A stretch of DNA of 21,959 bases from Apostichopus californicus (GCA_020650975.1 JAIPMN010009546.1:1-21959), one strand, 5' to 3'; positions 11,591 to 21,959 are shown, numbered from the stretch's first letter. Numbers and translations are program-made. Notes: generated by a model from the sequence alone, not told the origin.

Positions 11591-11856
11591 AAAGTAGCTA
11601 TTTATAGATGTTTACAAAAATGTAACGTATACAATTCACTTGAAAGTAAGATAAGCGAGTAATTGGTCATTAAAATTAAATCGAACAAAAATTTGAAAAT
11701 TCATGCTATTGTGATACACTGTTATCATATTTTTAATGATAAAAAAAAGCATCGGCAAATTAACCAAGTCAATAACACATTAGTTTTCACTAATTATGTG
11801 ACTGCTCAGTTTCTATATTTATAAACGAAGCCCTAGAATCAAAGATTCAATCGTGA

Positions 11857-11892
11857 GTACTTCAACAACATCAGGTACTTCAACAACATCAG
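11857..11892. repeat. Tandem repeat, 2 x 18 bp
   Basis: Two exact copies of GTACTTCAACAACATCAG lie end to end, followed by a partial GTAC. They are inside the last SOBP intron. Confidence 0.9.
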
Positions 11893-14800
11893 GTACGAGG
11901 TGAAATATTTCAAACTTCTACTCACATTGGGCTGGCAAAAATTTTCCCCATTTTTTTTTCTTAGCTTAAAAGAAATCTCCTGCAATGACCTTGTATCATT
12001 AAAACAGTGAAACTTCCACACAACAGAAATGACAAGGTTTTCGGCACAGACAGAAAGTAAGATTAATCACAGGTCATCAAAAAAGACTGAAACACATTGT
12101 CAACCTTCTTCCGGAACATTCAGATTTCAAACAGTTTTTTAGTGATCATAGCACCATAGACAATTGTTGTTTCCATTCTCAACAATGGTAAAAGATTTTG
12201 TGTAAAGTCATCACATCATTTGAAAAACAAACTATTAATGTTTGTCATAGTAAAGTGATAGACAGTTTTATTTTGTTTTATCTGACCTTGATATTGAAAC
12301 ATCTGTGCTCACACTTTCCATTTAAATAGGCTGTGATTGTTACTGATCACGGTCATTGATCTGTATTACTTTACATCATTAATGAAAAAAATTATTGTCA
12401 AATTGAGCAAAGGTGGGACAATTTGAGGGAAAAGGAAAGTAAGGAGAGGGAGGGGAGCGGAGGGGAGGAGTAGGAAATGGAAACAGGATGCTGTACGGTT
12501 AAGACAATAAAAAATTATACTTTATTGTTTTTCAATTTTTCAATTCAATGTTCTTTTTCTGAGTTAAAAACAAAAACTTGACAATTTAAAGATGCTTTGG
12601 AAAGTGGCAAATACAGCGACCAGATTGTTTCACACATCTTTGCAAATTCAATGGTTATCAACCTGCAATGATTTGGATGATATGGCACTAACCCATTATT
12701 TTTACAACTTAGAAGCAGAATCATCAGATAACTCAATATGTGTGGACAAATGTGCTGCTGTAAGGGGGGGGGGGGCCTACTGTACGCATGGAAGAGTTGC
12801 TGGGATTTTCATAATACCTTTTTGTTTCTCATATGAGTTTTCTAGGAAAAAATACATTTTGAATTTCAACCTGACCTTTCAAACGCTTTCCAACAATTTC
12901 TGACGGTTTTGTCAATCTCTACGAACGACTTCTGTACTTCGTATTATGCAGTCTGTTATTTCGTATTCGGGTCCACCTGGACTAGACCTGTGTTTATTTA
13001 GCACGGTTTACAGAGACATTTTACCACAGTGTAAGTATATAAATAAATGCCAAGCCTTATGATATGTTTGATTCTGAATGAGAGAAGAGCATTGAATGCA
13101 ATCCATAACTTATACTACACTTTGTTTAATATTCGTTAATCTGTAATAGCAGCATATATGTATGATTTTTTCCTAGTACTCATGGTGTTCATTTCCTTCT
13201 AAAAATATGATTTTATAGTTTATATAATTTAAAAATAGTTATTAATCCCTCTCCATTACATTGTCAGGTCAGACGGAATCACATTGCCAATATAAACCAC
13301 AGACAATTGTCAATAGGTGATTGAACTTTTTTAAAGCAATATGCTGATCAGGATTGATCTTTAGAGGCAAACAATGCCTTGAATATGTCAGGTAGGAAAA
13401 TTTTTATCTTATTAAAAAATGAGAGAATCTTCCCACACAACTACCCCTCCACCCCAAAACAAGGTACGGAATACAATAAAGAAGAGGGGGAGGGGGGGGG
13501 GTTCAAGAGAGACTGTACTTTTCAGCAAATCCTGAACGTATGCCTCCGTTTGCTAGCTTCAGTAGCTGCTCATATTTACAAAGATTTCTTACATTTTCAT
13601 TTGTACGAGAAGAATTAAGGACTTTTAACCCATCAATCGTATCCGAGAATGTTGATTACAGAAATCAAGACCTTGCTCTCTAACTGTAGACCTGTGTGAT
13701 CCTACGTGCGACTCAAGCAAGAAAATTACACTGATAGTTCTCGTCACTTTTCTTGCACGTATGTATTTAAAACCTTCGGGCAACACAAGAAGCGAAGCAA
13801 GGTACAGTAATACATTAACAGTGAAATAGAACAAAAATATCAGAAAAGTGACACACTAGTCTGAAATTGACAATCAAACCTTGAAACCCCTTTGGAAATT
13901 GAGATTTTATAAGATGTTAGCATTAATGTAAGCATTACATGTCATGTGCAGTGCAAGTCCACATGAAGGGACATCAATGGACAGTTTTGGCATACTGTCT
14001 GTGTATACGTCCAGGGTAACAAGGTCACATCAATTCTTTCCATTTTTAAAATTGCAATTCAACATATAGTTTAAATAACTTTGTTAAGTTGTCAATGAGT
14101 TTTCACAGAGCTGTTGGTAACCAAAGAATGTGTTAAAGTCTCAATGTGTGTTTGCCAAAGTTTAACTTCGACCTTTCCAGCTCACTGCCCTCAAAGCTCA
14201 GTGAAAATAACACTGTTCTATGCAATTTTCATATTAATAATCATTATTTTTATTGATAGATCTGTCGTTAAGCATTTTGAGCTGAATAAATTTCGCCAGA
14301 TTTGTTAACGAGTCCGTAGATTGTACAAACTTCACTCAAAATTTGCAAGCCCGGCGCAACAGATCATGCGCCAATCAAATCTCTCTGTTTTGCTTACGAC
14401 CGTTAGGCATAGGACTTACGAGTGGAGGATACGAGTATATATAGGTTACATTTTGTGTAATGAACATGCTGATATGGGCGGTCGCAGTGATTTTACGGTA
14501 AATTGTTCGCAGCATAAGGACAACAGAAAATAAATTTCTTTTATTTCGATTGTGACAGCTTTTCTCCATTAAACCCACCTGGTCAGAGTGCGTTTAGAAT
14601 AAGAAACATTGAATCTGCTTCGGAAGTTTGTTTTCTGAAATTCTTCAGCAAACACATATTGAGACTTTAAAGCATCATGGTTTGTCCTATTTCTGTTAAG
14701 AGTTTGATATCAAATAACATCCCATGTAAAAATAAATAAAAATATTTAGCAAGGTTACCAAATCTTCCTGCTTGGGGTGAATAGTTGAGAATAATATATT

Positions 14801-16087
14801 TCTGTACCTGGCTTTACATGGAGTCGAATTACCCAAACAGATTGGTATAAAAAACTCGTGCTTACGTAGTCTCGTAACAGAAAACAATATATTTTCATCT
14901 TCGTCCTCTATATAGCAAAACAATAACTATAAATCAGAATTAAGAGAGGTCAATTTTCTTGTTGTTTTGTATTAGGATAGTCCGAAAAGATGTTAATGCA
15001 TGTCAAAAAACTTTTGTGGGTTAGAATTATATCTTAACTGCTTAAATCAGGGCTGGACACAAAATTTGATCTTGCTGGCCAAAGTCAAAGTGTATACCCT
15101 GTCCGTGGGGAGGCTCAGGTATAAACAGTACATTATTGAAAATATTCTTTACCATCACACACTTGTAGAAACGATTCAAGAAGAACAGGATTTTTTTGGG
15201 CGATTCTAATTCCGTCTGTTCCCTTAAAGGTGAAACTCCACCAAAGTACACAACTACCTACGAGCATATACATAAATATAAACTGCAAAAAAAAATGTCT
15301 TTCGTCAATGTTTGCCTAAGATGAAATTTGGTAAGCTGACAGTCTCGTTAGCTTGTCCTCCTGATCTTGTGGTTATTTTTAAAATCTACCAGCAACTCTG
15401 ATACTTTTTGTAGATCTATTCTGGCTAGCTAACAAACTAATACCATGTATCATGTAAAAGGAGATACATCTTTATAAATAGCATAGCCAAAAAAAAACCC
15501 TTTACGAGGTTCCCTCGATACTGTGCCTTTCTTCACAAGCAGACAATGACTGCGGTTGGAGCCTTTGCCAAACGTGAAAAGACAGGGGTGAACAATCCTA
15601 ACATGTTATGCATACACTGTATGTAGGCACAAGTATCCAGCATAGCTTTGTTAAACTGTGGGCATCGACCATATCAATTCACTCACTCAAAAGGATTTTA
15701 CAGTATAGATTTTTAAACCAAAAATGTTTCAAAATCCAGAAAAAACAGTCTTTCTATCTGAAAAATAGACACATTTGACCAACTTTAAGCTAGTTCATCC
15801 CTTTAAATAGTTGTTCAGAGTTACATGACATTGTTCATATACTGCCATATATTTTTGAGAAAATGGCCAAGTTTTCCAACATTTCAGATAACCTGTTGAC
15901 CCCATAAGCCAGTATTCATCCATTTGCGATAACACGTTGACCCCTTGAATATCAGAGGGAGAAATCCTTACAGGAGGTTTAAGAGCATGTTTAAACAAAG
16001 AGTATGAACTCCGAAGCAGATTTCATTACCTGGATTCCAGGTATGTTTCGTTGAAGACCTAAAGAGCCTCTTCACAGAATGAAACTG

Positions 16088-16145
16088 AACTGAATTTGAC
16101 CAAAGTATGTTCACCAAACTGAATTTGACCAAACTATGTTCACCA
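16088..16145. repeat. Tandem repeat, 2 x 29 bp
   Basis: Two copies of a 29-base unit starting AACTGAATTTGACCAAA lie at 16088-16116 and 16117-16145 and differ at one base (G or C after CCAAA). They are intronic. Confidence 0.88.
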
Positions 16146-16627
16146 AAGGAAAATCATAGCATTGGAGAATTCACCGATTAAATGTAGCTTTAATTTTGGA
16201 GTTATCATATATAAGAGTGTTAACTTGTGTGCTGGACTGCAACAGAGTTGCAGCATAAGGGTTACTTCAATTGAAGGTCATGTCAGGTCATTATTCTGAC
16301 TCAATTCTCGACTCGAGTCTAATGTCATTGACAACGGTCACGTTGCTATCTCTGAGAACGAGCTTGTCCGAGTGAACTCCCTCTAGCTATTTAGTGACTC
16401 AAGTCATCACTTGCTAACACCCCTGAACTGCATTTATGTGACCCCCCACCCCCCCCCCCCGGATTCCAACTTTGGCACTGTGTGCACAGTTTGATGGGAT
16501 AAAACAAATGTTGTTAAAAAGAAGCTGTAGTTTACCTTGGGTCAGGTGTCTGCAACATTGGTAACCATATGACCCTAATAACATAATGAGATAACCTTTA
16601 ATGATGCTCTTTGGTTATAAAAATTTG

Positions 16628-16855
16628 CAAGGTTCCACTTGTGCAGTTTGTGCGGAACAAATAACATGTTTAACAGACAGAAGTGTATGCTATGATCTCT
16701 TCTTCAATACTTGTATACAGACACATTGGATTATGGACTAGTTTAAGGTTTCATTTTTTGCAGTTTGTGCCAAACAAATAACATGTTTAAGAGACAGAAG
16801 TGTATGTTAAGATCTCTTCTTCAAAACTTGTATTTGCATACAGACTCGTAAAATA
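16628..16855. repeat. Diverged tandem duplication, about 117-bp period
   Basis: The segment from about 16628 repeats from about 16745. Shared blocks include CAGTTTGTGC, AACAAATAACATGTTTAA, GACAGAAGTGTATG and GATCTCTTCTTCAA at a constant offset of about 117. Scattered substitutions and a small insertion in copy two make it older than the repeats at the right edge of the window. Confidence 0.8.
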
Positions 16856-17121
16856 CTACTTGCTACCGACTCATGCTACTGCCGGTGGTAACATGTCGAT
16901 GGTGCAAAAAGCTCATTATCGCAACAGCTTGTGAATTTTGGTAGAACTAAAGATAGGACCCTTGGCTGATTTTGATTGCAGCAGCTTGGAAGGCTCACTA
17001 GAAGGTTAGTAATATTTTAAACCATTTAAAGAGAAGTTTTCGCATCTATTTTAAGTCGAGCTTCCGTAGCGAAATCTGGAAGGGATAAAAAACTGGAAAA
17101 AAACTGATATAAAAAAATTAC

Positions 17122-17199
17122 CTGTTGGTTTACCCGGTGACATTTCTTCGGACTTCTTCGACACTTCTGGTGCCCCTTCCTCTTGTTTAACACTCACAG
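17122..17199 (-). CDS. SOBP: SOBP homologue, internal 78-bp exon with sumoylation-type motif
   Basis: On the minus strand the exon is bounded by a TTTCATAG acceptor (after a T-rich tract) and a GTAATT donor. It enters and leaves in phase 1 and its length is a multiple of three, so it can be skipped without a frameshift. It completes GCT (Ala) from the upstream exon and GAT (Asp) with the terminal exon, and encodes 25 whole residues between them. The sequence is hydrophilic, with SVKQEEG near residues 45-51 (VKQE fits the psi-K-x-E sumoylation consensus) and Lys/Glu/Ser-rich remainder. It corresponds to the poorly conserved linker between the N-terminal motif and the first zinc finger of SOBP. 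Confidence 0.85.
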
Positions 17200-18912
17200 C
17201 TATGAAAGACAAACAAAAGTTTTTCTTTACGAAAGCAATTCTTATTAATGCGAATGCGAACAATTACATCGGTGACATTTTTAAAAGCAGAAATATCTTC
17301 AATACTTGGCTTGCTAAACGAAGCGTGTCTTTCCCGGCTTCATGGTTAAGTCTGTTCCTTTGTTCAGCTTGACATTTACTCACTGTTTTGTCATACTTTG
17401 ACTATTCAAATAAACTGACGATTTTCTTCGTCTTCTTTGAAAGAATTGATTATTTAACCTGGTAAAAGACAGACACGACCGCCTGACACGGGGATGCCAT
17501 TTTATGGTGTTATGTATGACTAGGTGGTTTCCTCAAAACCATACAGTGAGATTTATATTGTGTTAGGGTTGTAATTTCATCAAAGTGAAATACGAAGGTC
17601 GTCCCCCAAACTTACTGGTTTCGGGATTTACTGGTGACGATACTTACCCATCTCCACACTACATTTGCACTCTTCCCATCATACCTAGAAGCTACAATGA
17701 CTGGAAATGTTTTAGCACTGTGCCCACCTCTTTCTCCCCCTTGTAATGTGTCACATCACATTTTACTACTGCACAGCATTCAAATAAAATTTCAAAAATC
17801 TTGTATATAAGCAAGGGATCAAGATGGGAGTTGTACCAATATGGTCTGGACCTATTAAGAAACTGTCTTATGAATTTTTTTGTCATTTTCCACTTTTAAA
17901 CTTCATTAAACCTTGTTTTGAATGGATAATTCAGTGGTAGATGACTCCTGTTTTCAAATATATGGGGTAAAGTTTCTACATCACTTGGGGGAAAGAAAAT
18001 AATCCTGATACAATTCTGTTATCATCATGCAGATCAACTTTAATAAAGTTTTGTAAGATTTTATGACTGCGTTGACAACAAGGCAGTGAACGATCCTTGT
18101 CACAACAATTGAGCTACAAATTGTTTCCCCCTTCCTCCCACCTCCCAACCCCGCCCACCTCTTACAAGATACAAATCATTTATCAATCGCAGAAAGATTT
18201 CTGCATTTTGATGAACCTTTACATTTGGAGTACATTTAAAGCTAAGCAAACATTGCATTGTATCACATGTAAAGGGAAACCAACAAAAAGCTTAATTAGA
18301 GCTTTTCAAGAACATGTGACAAGGTCACACCACTCACTGTTTATCTTGTTCTAAAGGCGGCATTAACAGATTGGACACAATCTTTAGCTTGCTCAAAATT
18401 ATGAAATATATTCTAAAGTCCTTTCTTCTGGAGGTTCTATTCACAAACATGCTGTTAAGTAGTACTTTAAAAGCATACCAGTTATTCCCAAGTTTTGCCC
18501 CGATTCTATAATGCATAGGAATGTGCTGCGGGCCGACACTGACAGAGTTGATTTTTGTTTGAAAATTTGACAGGCTCTCCCAATGATTTTGTCATCTGTT
18601 GTGACATGAATTGGAAAAAACTTGTGACACGGTTTGTAAATTTGGATGTGAACTGTAAGATATGGAAAAAAAAACACAATGTACTATTTCAAACATACAG
18701 AAATACAAACAAACAAAGAAACAAACAACAACAAAAAATAAATAAATAAAGGAGTCCCTTTTATTGATCTTGAGTCATTTTAGCCCAAACAGTGCAACAT
18801 GCATTCCAATGTCATTACACAGCTAAGCTGGGAACCATATGGGAGCCTACTCATCATTTAATACCTATTTATAACAAACATTTCCATCTTTCTTTTTTAA
18901 ATCTTTCTATAC
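17200..18912 (-). other. SOBP intron (about 1.7 kb)
   Basis: Bounded on the minus strand by GTATAG (donor) and ATAG (acceptor), phase 1. No additional exon could be supported. A donor-like GGGTAAGT (minus, near 17644-17651) has no matching open exon of suitable length. No repeat longer than a microsatellite was noticed. Confidence 0.75.
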
Positions 18913-19039
18913 CTGAAGTTCCACCTTCCTGGTCTTCCGATGCGAAATGTTGAAGCTGGAGATTTTCCGTCAGAGACTTGTCCATGCCATCGTAACCGTA
19001 GATACCCAACAACTCATTCATGGTGTCTTCGGCGTAGTC
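18913..19039 (-). CDS. SOBP: SOBP homologue, exon with the conserved N-terminal motif
   Basis: The 127-bp exon lies between a TTTTGTAG acceptor and a GTATAG donor on the minus strand. It enters in phase 0 and leaves in phase 1, encoding 42 residues plus one base. It starts DYAEDTMNELLGIYGYDG. The vertebrate SOBP N-terminus as I know it has FAENTMNELLGWYGYD, so this block is the clearest orthology signal outside the zinc fingers. The rest (TENLQLQHFASEDQEGG) is acidic and unremarkable. The exon junctions downstream keep the frame all the way to the finger exon, which supports all three exons belonging to one transcript. Confidence 0.92.
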
Positions 19040-19134
19040 CTACAAAAGCGAATGGAAACGAGGGACACTTTAAACTCAAATGAGCTTCAGTCGGAGGTAA
19101 CCTACTGCCTTCAACATAGATGGATGTACAGGCA

Positions 19135-19162
19135 TGTGTGTATGTGTGGGTGTGTGTGTCTG
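19135..19162. repeat. GT-rich microsatellite
   Basis: An interrupted (TG)n run of about 28 bases within the upstream intron. Confidence 0.8.
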
Positions 19163-19954
19163 TACAGTTCCTGTGTGTTTATACATGTATGTTACATATA
19201 TACAGTAGATGCAGTGAATAACATAAGTGTTCGAGTTTTGTGTTGTGTAGTTTGAAGGCTCTGGATTTTGTCCGTTATAAAATACTATGATTCGCGTGTA
19301 AAGTAACTGCTACACATCTTTTGACTTCAATGTAGCAATTCGACCGTTTGGCATACTGTAGCAGTTTGCGACACAACGCTGGATAAATTATTCCCCGATA
19401 TGGCAACTTGTATATATTATGGAGTTAAATGAAGCAATGACAGTTGTTTATATACAAAATGTACTAGAACAACATGAACAGGTTACCTTCTTTAATACAC
19501 ACTACACTACAGTATATACACTGATTTTTTTCTTTCCATCCTTACATACACTGGCACCACAGAATATACTTACAAAATGTTGGCTTTTCACACGGTACAT
19601 TTACTTTTGCTTTGTGTGAACGAAACCAATGCTAAATGCTAAATTAAAAGACTCAAGAGTCATATATGTGCAAGTCATTGCGCACTGTCATGGTTCCTTA
19701 TCTTCAAGGTTCCACTATAAGACTTTGGCAAGCTGACAAGTAAACACCTTAACTGGTATTAAAGAGCAACGTAAGATAATAGAACTCTATTAATGTTACA
19801 TTTAATCTCTCTTCCTACCGACGATGTAGCAATGTATACTCACTGCTGATATTTTCATTAACATACTTAACCTTCAAACCACATTTAAATATGTGCAAGT
19901 GATGTAACAAGCAACATGTACTGTCAATGCCAACAAATAGAAATATTCTAATAA

Positions 19955-19968
19955 GTTACCATGGCAAT
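19955..19968. promoter_or_regulatory. X-box-like (RFX-type) motif
   Basis: GTTACCATGGCAAT matches the palindromic X-box consensus (GTNRCC-AT-GGYAAC) except at the last base. It lies in the SOBP intron next to the N-terminal exon. Related sites occur at 7415-7428 and 9581-9594. Function is inference; a 14-base motif can arise by chance. Confidence 0.3.
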
Positions 19969-20327
19969 ATTATCATAAGAAACATCTTTAAATAAACAAT
20001 ACAATATCTGCAATGATGATTTCCATACCCTTACTTGTAGGCTCTTCACAGTTTACACAAATCATACTGCATGTACGTAGCTTCGAATATTAAAGCAGTA
20101 TTCCATGGAATTAATGTTAGCGAAGTAAATTTAATGTTAGTGTTTCCATTGCACTGAGTCATACTGAGAGATGTTTATACACAGACAACAATTGATCATA
20201 ACAAATAATAAAAAAATGATAAAAATAATGCAGGTATGCACATTCCACTGACAGAAATTTGTCTGAAAGATCGCAGGAAATCCAAGGAAGACTGTATTCA
20301 ATATTTTGTAAAAAAAACATCATTTCG

Positions 20328-20610
20328 TGGAGCCTTTTGGTAGAGCTGAATAAAGAGATGGGACTTGCGATCCTAAATATTGCACGTTCGAGTCCTCGCC
20401 AGGTCACACATTGCGCCCTTGTGCAGGGCATTCAATCTTTACTGCTTTTCTTCACTCAGGTGTTATATTAAAATGGGGAGGCCTGCAAGGTAGAGTGGTG
20501 TGTGCCACATGGCTTGTGACAACACCCTATGTGATGTCTCCCCCCCCCCCCAGGGGACAACCAGATGCAGTGCAGTGCCCTGAGAGCAACTGTCTGGATT
20601 GTACACTCTT
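20328..20610 (+). mobile_element. tRNA-derived SINE
   Basis: The 5' part carries a perfect polymerase III A box (TGGTAGAGCTG, 20338-20348) and a B box (CGTTCGAGTCC, 20385-20395, one mismatch), spaced as in a tRNA. No cloverleaf-quality acceptor stem is evident, so it is not a functional tRNA. The following body (TGCGCCCTTGTGCAGGGCAT, then a CTTTACTGCTTTTCTTCACTCAGG block and AATGGGGAGGCCTGCAAGG) resembles the body of tRNA-type SINEs common in echinoderms and related animals. A 12-C run lies at 20539-20550. The 3' end is approximate and no target duplication was identified. It lies antisense in the SOBP intron. Confidence 0.7.
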
Positions 20611-20774
20611 GAATGTGTGGATGTGACAAGTTATCAATGATCAGTCTGGGTTAACTGAGCACTCTAAAGTCACAGTCAGTAGTCCTTGGCCTTGAGACTG
20701 AATATTTTCACTGGAAATTATAAACACCGAATGCAGCTCTTAAGCTGAATGAACATTTAAACATTTGAGATTAC

Positions 20775-20795
20775 CTTGGTGATACAGACAGCCAT
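20775..20795 (-). CDS. SOBP: Candidate SOBP start exon (7 codons)
   Basis: On the minus strand an ATG at 20795-20793 opens seven codons (MAVCITK) that end exactly at a donor-like AAG|GTAATC in phase 0, the phase needed by the exon at 19039. The resulting junction, ITK|DYAEDTMNELL, resembles the vertebrate arrangement, where Lys precedes the conserved Phe/Tyr-Ala-Glu block. An in-frame TAA lies two codons upstream of the ATG, so this would be the true N-terminus if the exon is used. The context (CTCATGG) has G at +4. Such a short match can be chance, and vertebrate SOBP has a longer N-terminus, so another first exon beyond the window is quite possible. Confidence 0.38.
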
Positions 20796-21583
20796 GAGTA
20801 CTTATAAGTTCACTAGATACAATATTCTGTTTTTTCACATGGTACCCTTACAGATTTTTACAACAGAGCTGTTTGCTTTTAATCACCTGTATGACCGGCA
20901 ATGTTTCCAAATTTAACATGTATAATTAATACGTTCAGTACAGTAGATACCAATGCCTACAGGACCAAGTAAGTTTTTGACAAAAATGTGAAAATTATAC
21001 ATAATATATGATTCCATCCAATTCTAAACCTTTCTAAAATTTCATACTATAGATCGTATCATTCATATGCAAATGAGCAATTTTTTTTTTTAAATTCAAA
21101 ATTTTTCACTTGAAACTACTTGTAATTGAAAGTTTAGTCAAACTAATGACTTGCAATGTTATGGATTTTTTTTAGTATCAAATTATATAACAAATTTCTC
21201 AAAATCAATATCAACAAGAGCTACAGTATTTTGAACAAGTTTAAGAAAAAAAATATATTTTCCAGGATTTTAATCGATTGTCCATGCATCAATTATGATA
21301 GCTCTCTTATAATTAGGGTGTTTGCTTTTGCCTTGTATTTTCCATAAATATCGCCAAATCTAAATGCTATCCAGAGATTCAATTGGAATAGTTAACCACA
21401 CACGTAACTTGTAAACCGAACCACAGGGATCAAGCTTACATGATTCCACTTCCTGTATCTGTGATCAAAGGTCTTATGGAAAAATTGAGCTTACTATCAC
21501 ACGATGTTATTTAGATTAAAAGCTTAGACGTGCACGCAGGTAGAGTCCCCACACAACTAGCAACATTCATAGTATATACATAC
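20796..21583. other. Unassigned AT-rich DNA upstream of the SOBP exons
   Basis: If the candidate start exon is right this holds the 5'UTR and promoter of SOBP; otherwise it is intron. It is strongly AT-rich with A and T homopolymers. No TATA-initiator pair, CpG-rich segment or coding stretch stands out. The plus-strand frame at 21156-21347 is Lys/Asn/Ile-rich and unconvincing. Confidence 0.4.
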
Positions 21584-21959
21584 AAAAAGTGTGGATTATC
21601 ATTATCACCCTCGAAATAGAACTCTTATATTACTCTACAAAGTCTTCCTTATGTAAGGATACAAATATTGGTGTTCAAGTTATCACTGCAAGGGAGGAGT
21701 AGTGAAGACTGAACAACAGTTTATATAGTGAACACATACATGTGTGACAACCCAAACTTTACGAAACCTTAAGTATGGAAAGTATGAAATAGTAAAAAGT
21801 ATGGATTATCATTATCACCCTCGAAATAGAACTCTTATAATACTCTACATAGTCTTCCTTATGTAAGGATACAAATATTGGTGTTCAAGTTATCACTGCA
21901 AGGGAGGAGTAGTGAAGACTGAACAACAGTTTATATAGTGAACACATACATGTGTGACA
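21584..21959. repeat. 210-bp tandem repeat running off the window end
   Basis: The segment starting AAAAAGTGTGGATTATC at 21584 recurs at 21794 with a 210-base period. The second copy is cut by the window edge after 166 bases. Over that overlap I count three substitutions (at 21591, 21630 and 21640 of copy one), about 98% identity. The near identity means a recent duplication or a homogenised satellite array. No coding frame is conserved in it. Confidence 0.93.

Larger units (their letters stand above)
11214..17121 (-). other. SOBP intron (about 5.9 kb) before the terminal exon
   Basis: The intron is bounded on the minus strand by GTAATT (donor, from 17121) and GCAG (acceptor, to 11214), in phase 1. 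It is AT-rich and holds an inverted-repeat element (11384-11590), small tandem duplications (11857-11892, 16088-16145, 16628-16855) and homopolymers of 12 G (12764-12775), 10 G (13492-13501) and 12 C (16449-16460). I found no further exon whose phase and splice sites fit, and no RNA gene. Open frames at 12592-12903, 13379-13618 and 14114-14533 lack coding bias. Confidence 0.75.
19040..20774 (-). other. Probable SOBP intron (about 1.7 kb)
   Basis: This separates the conserved N-terminal exon from the candidate start exon. The acceptor side (TTTTGTAG) is firm; the donor side depends on that candidate. It contains a GT microsatellite (19135-19162), an RFX-type motif (19955-19968) and a SINE on the opposite strand. 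Confidence 0.5.

Noticed and set aside
14430-14450. TATA-like box (GAGTATATATAGG) as a plus-strand promoter
   Set aside because: TA-rich runs are common here and no coding region follows.
17640-17700. Possible extra SOBP exon before a strong minus-strand donor (GGGTAAGTA)
   Set aside because: The stretch back to the nearest AG is about 37 bases, not a multiple of three, so it would break the phase-1 join between the flanking exons.
20330-20405. A functional tRNA gene
   Set aside because: A and B boxes are present, but no good acceptor or anticodon stem is seen and the sequence runs into a SINE body.

Overview
The window is animal nuclear DNA: AT-rich, mostly non-coding, with small GC-richer coding islands bounded by GT/AG splice sites, long introns, many microsatellites and G/C homopolymers, a tRNA-type SINE and a small hAT-like element. 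The repeat style and the gene content suggest an invertebrate deuterostome, most likely an echinoderm. That placement is inference from remembered repeat style, not proof.

The one gene I recognise is on the minus strand, a homologue of SOBP (sine oculis-binding protein, also called Jackson circler protein 1). It reads right to left: a possible 7-codon start exon (20795-20775), an exon with the conserved NTMNELLG-type N-terminal motif (19039-18913), a 78-bp symmetric exon with a sumoylation-type motif (17199-17122), and a large terminal exon (11213-9700) with two FCS-type zinc fingers, a Pro/Val-rich segment and a basic C-terminus. The three firm exons join in phase (0/1, 1/1, 1) and give about 572 residues, or about 579 with the candidate start exon. 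The introns are about 1.7, 1.7 and 5.9 kb. The 3'UTR begins at 9699; candidate AATAAA signals lie at 9040-9045 and 8935-8940.

The left 9.7 kb has no gene I can name. A short GC3-rich open stretch on the minus strand (1161-1013) looks like the last coding exon of an unidentified gene. At 2046-2412 there is a short non-autonomous DNA transposon with matched ends and a perfect 8-bp target duplication. The rest is microsatellite, poly-purine tract, a 4 x 20-bp minisatellite (7446-7525) and unrecognised AT-rich DNA.

The introns carry an inverted-repeat element (11384-11590, with a relative near 6362-6420), local tandem duplications, and a SINE (about 20328-20610) on the strand opposite to SOBP. 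The right edge enters a 210-bp tandem repeat with almost identical copies, which may be the start of a larger array. I see no operon, CRISPR array, defence system or other novel multi-gene system here.
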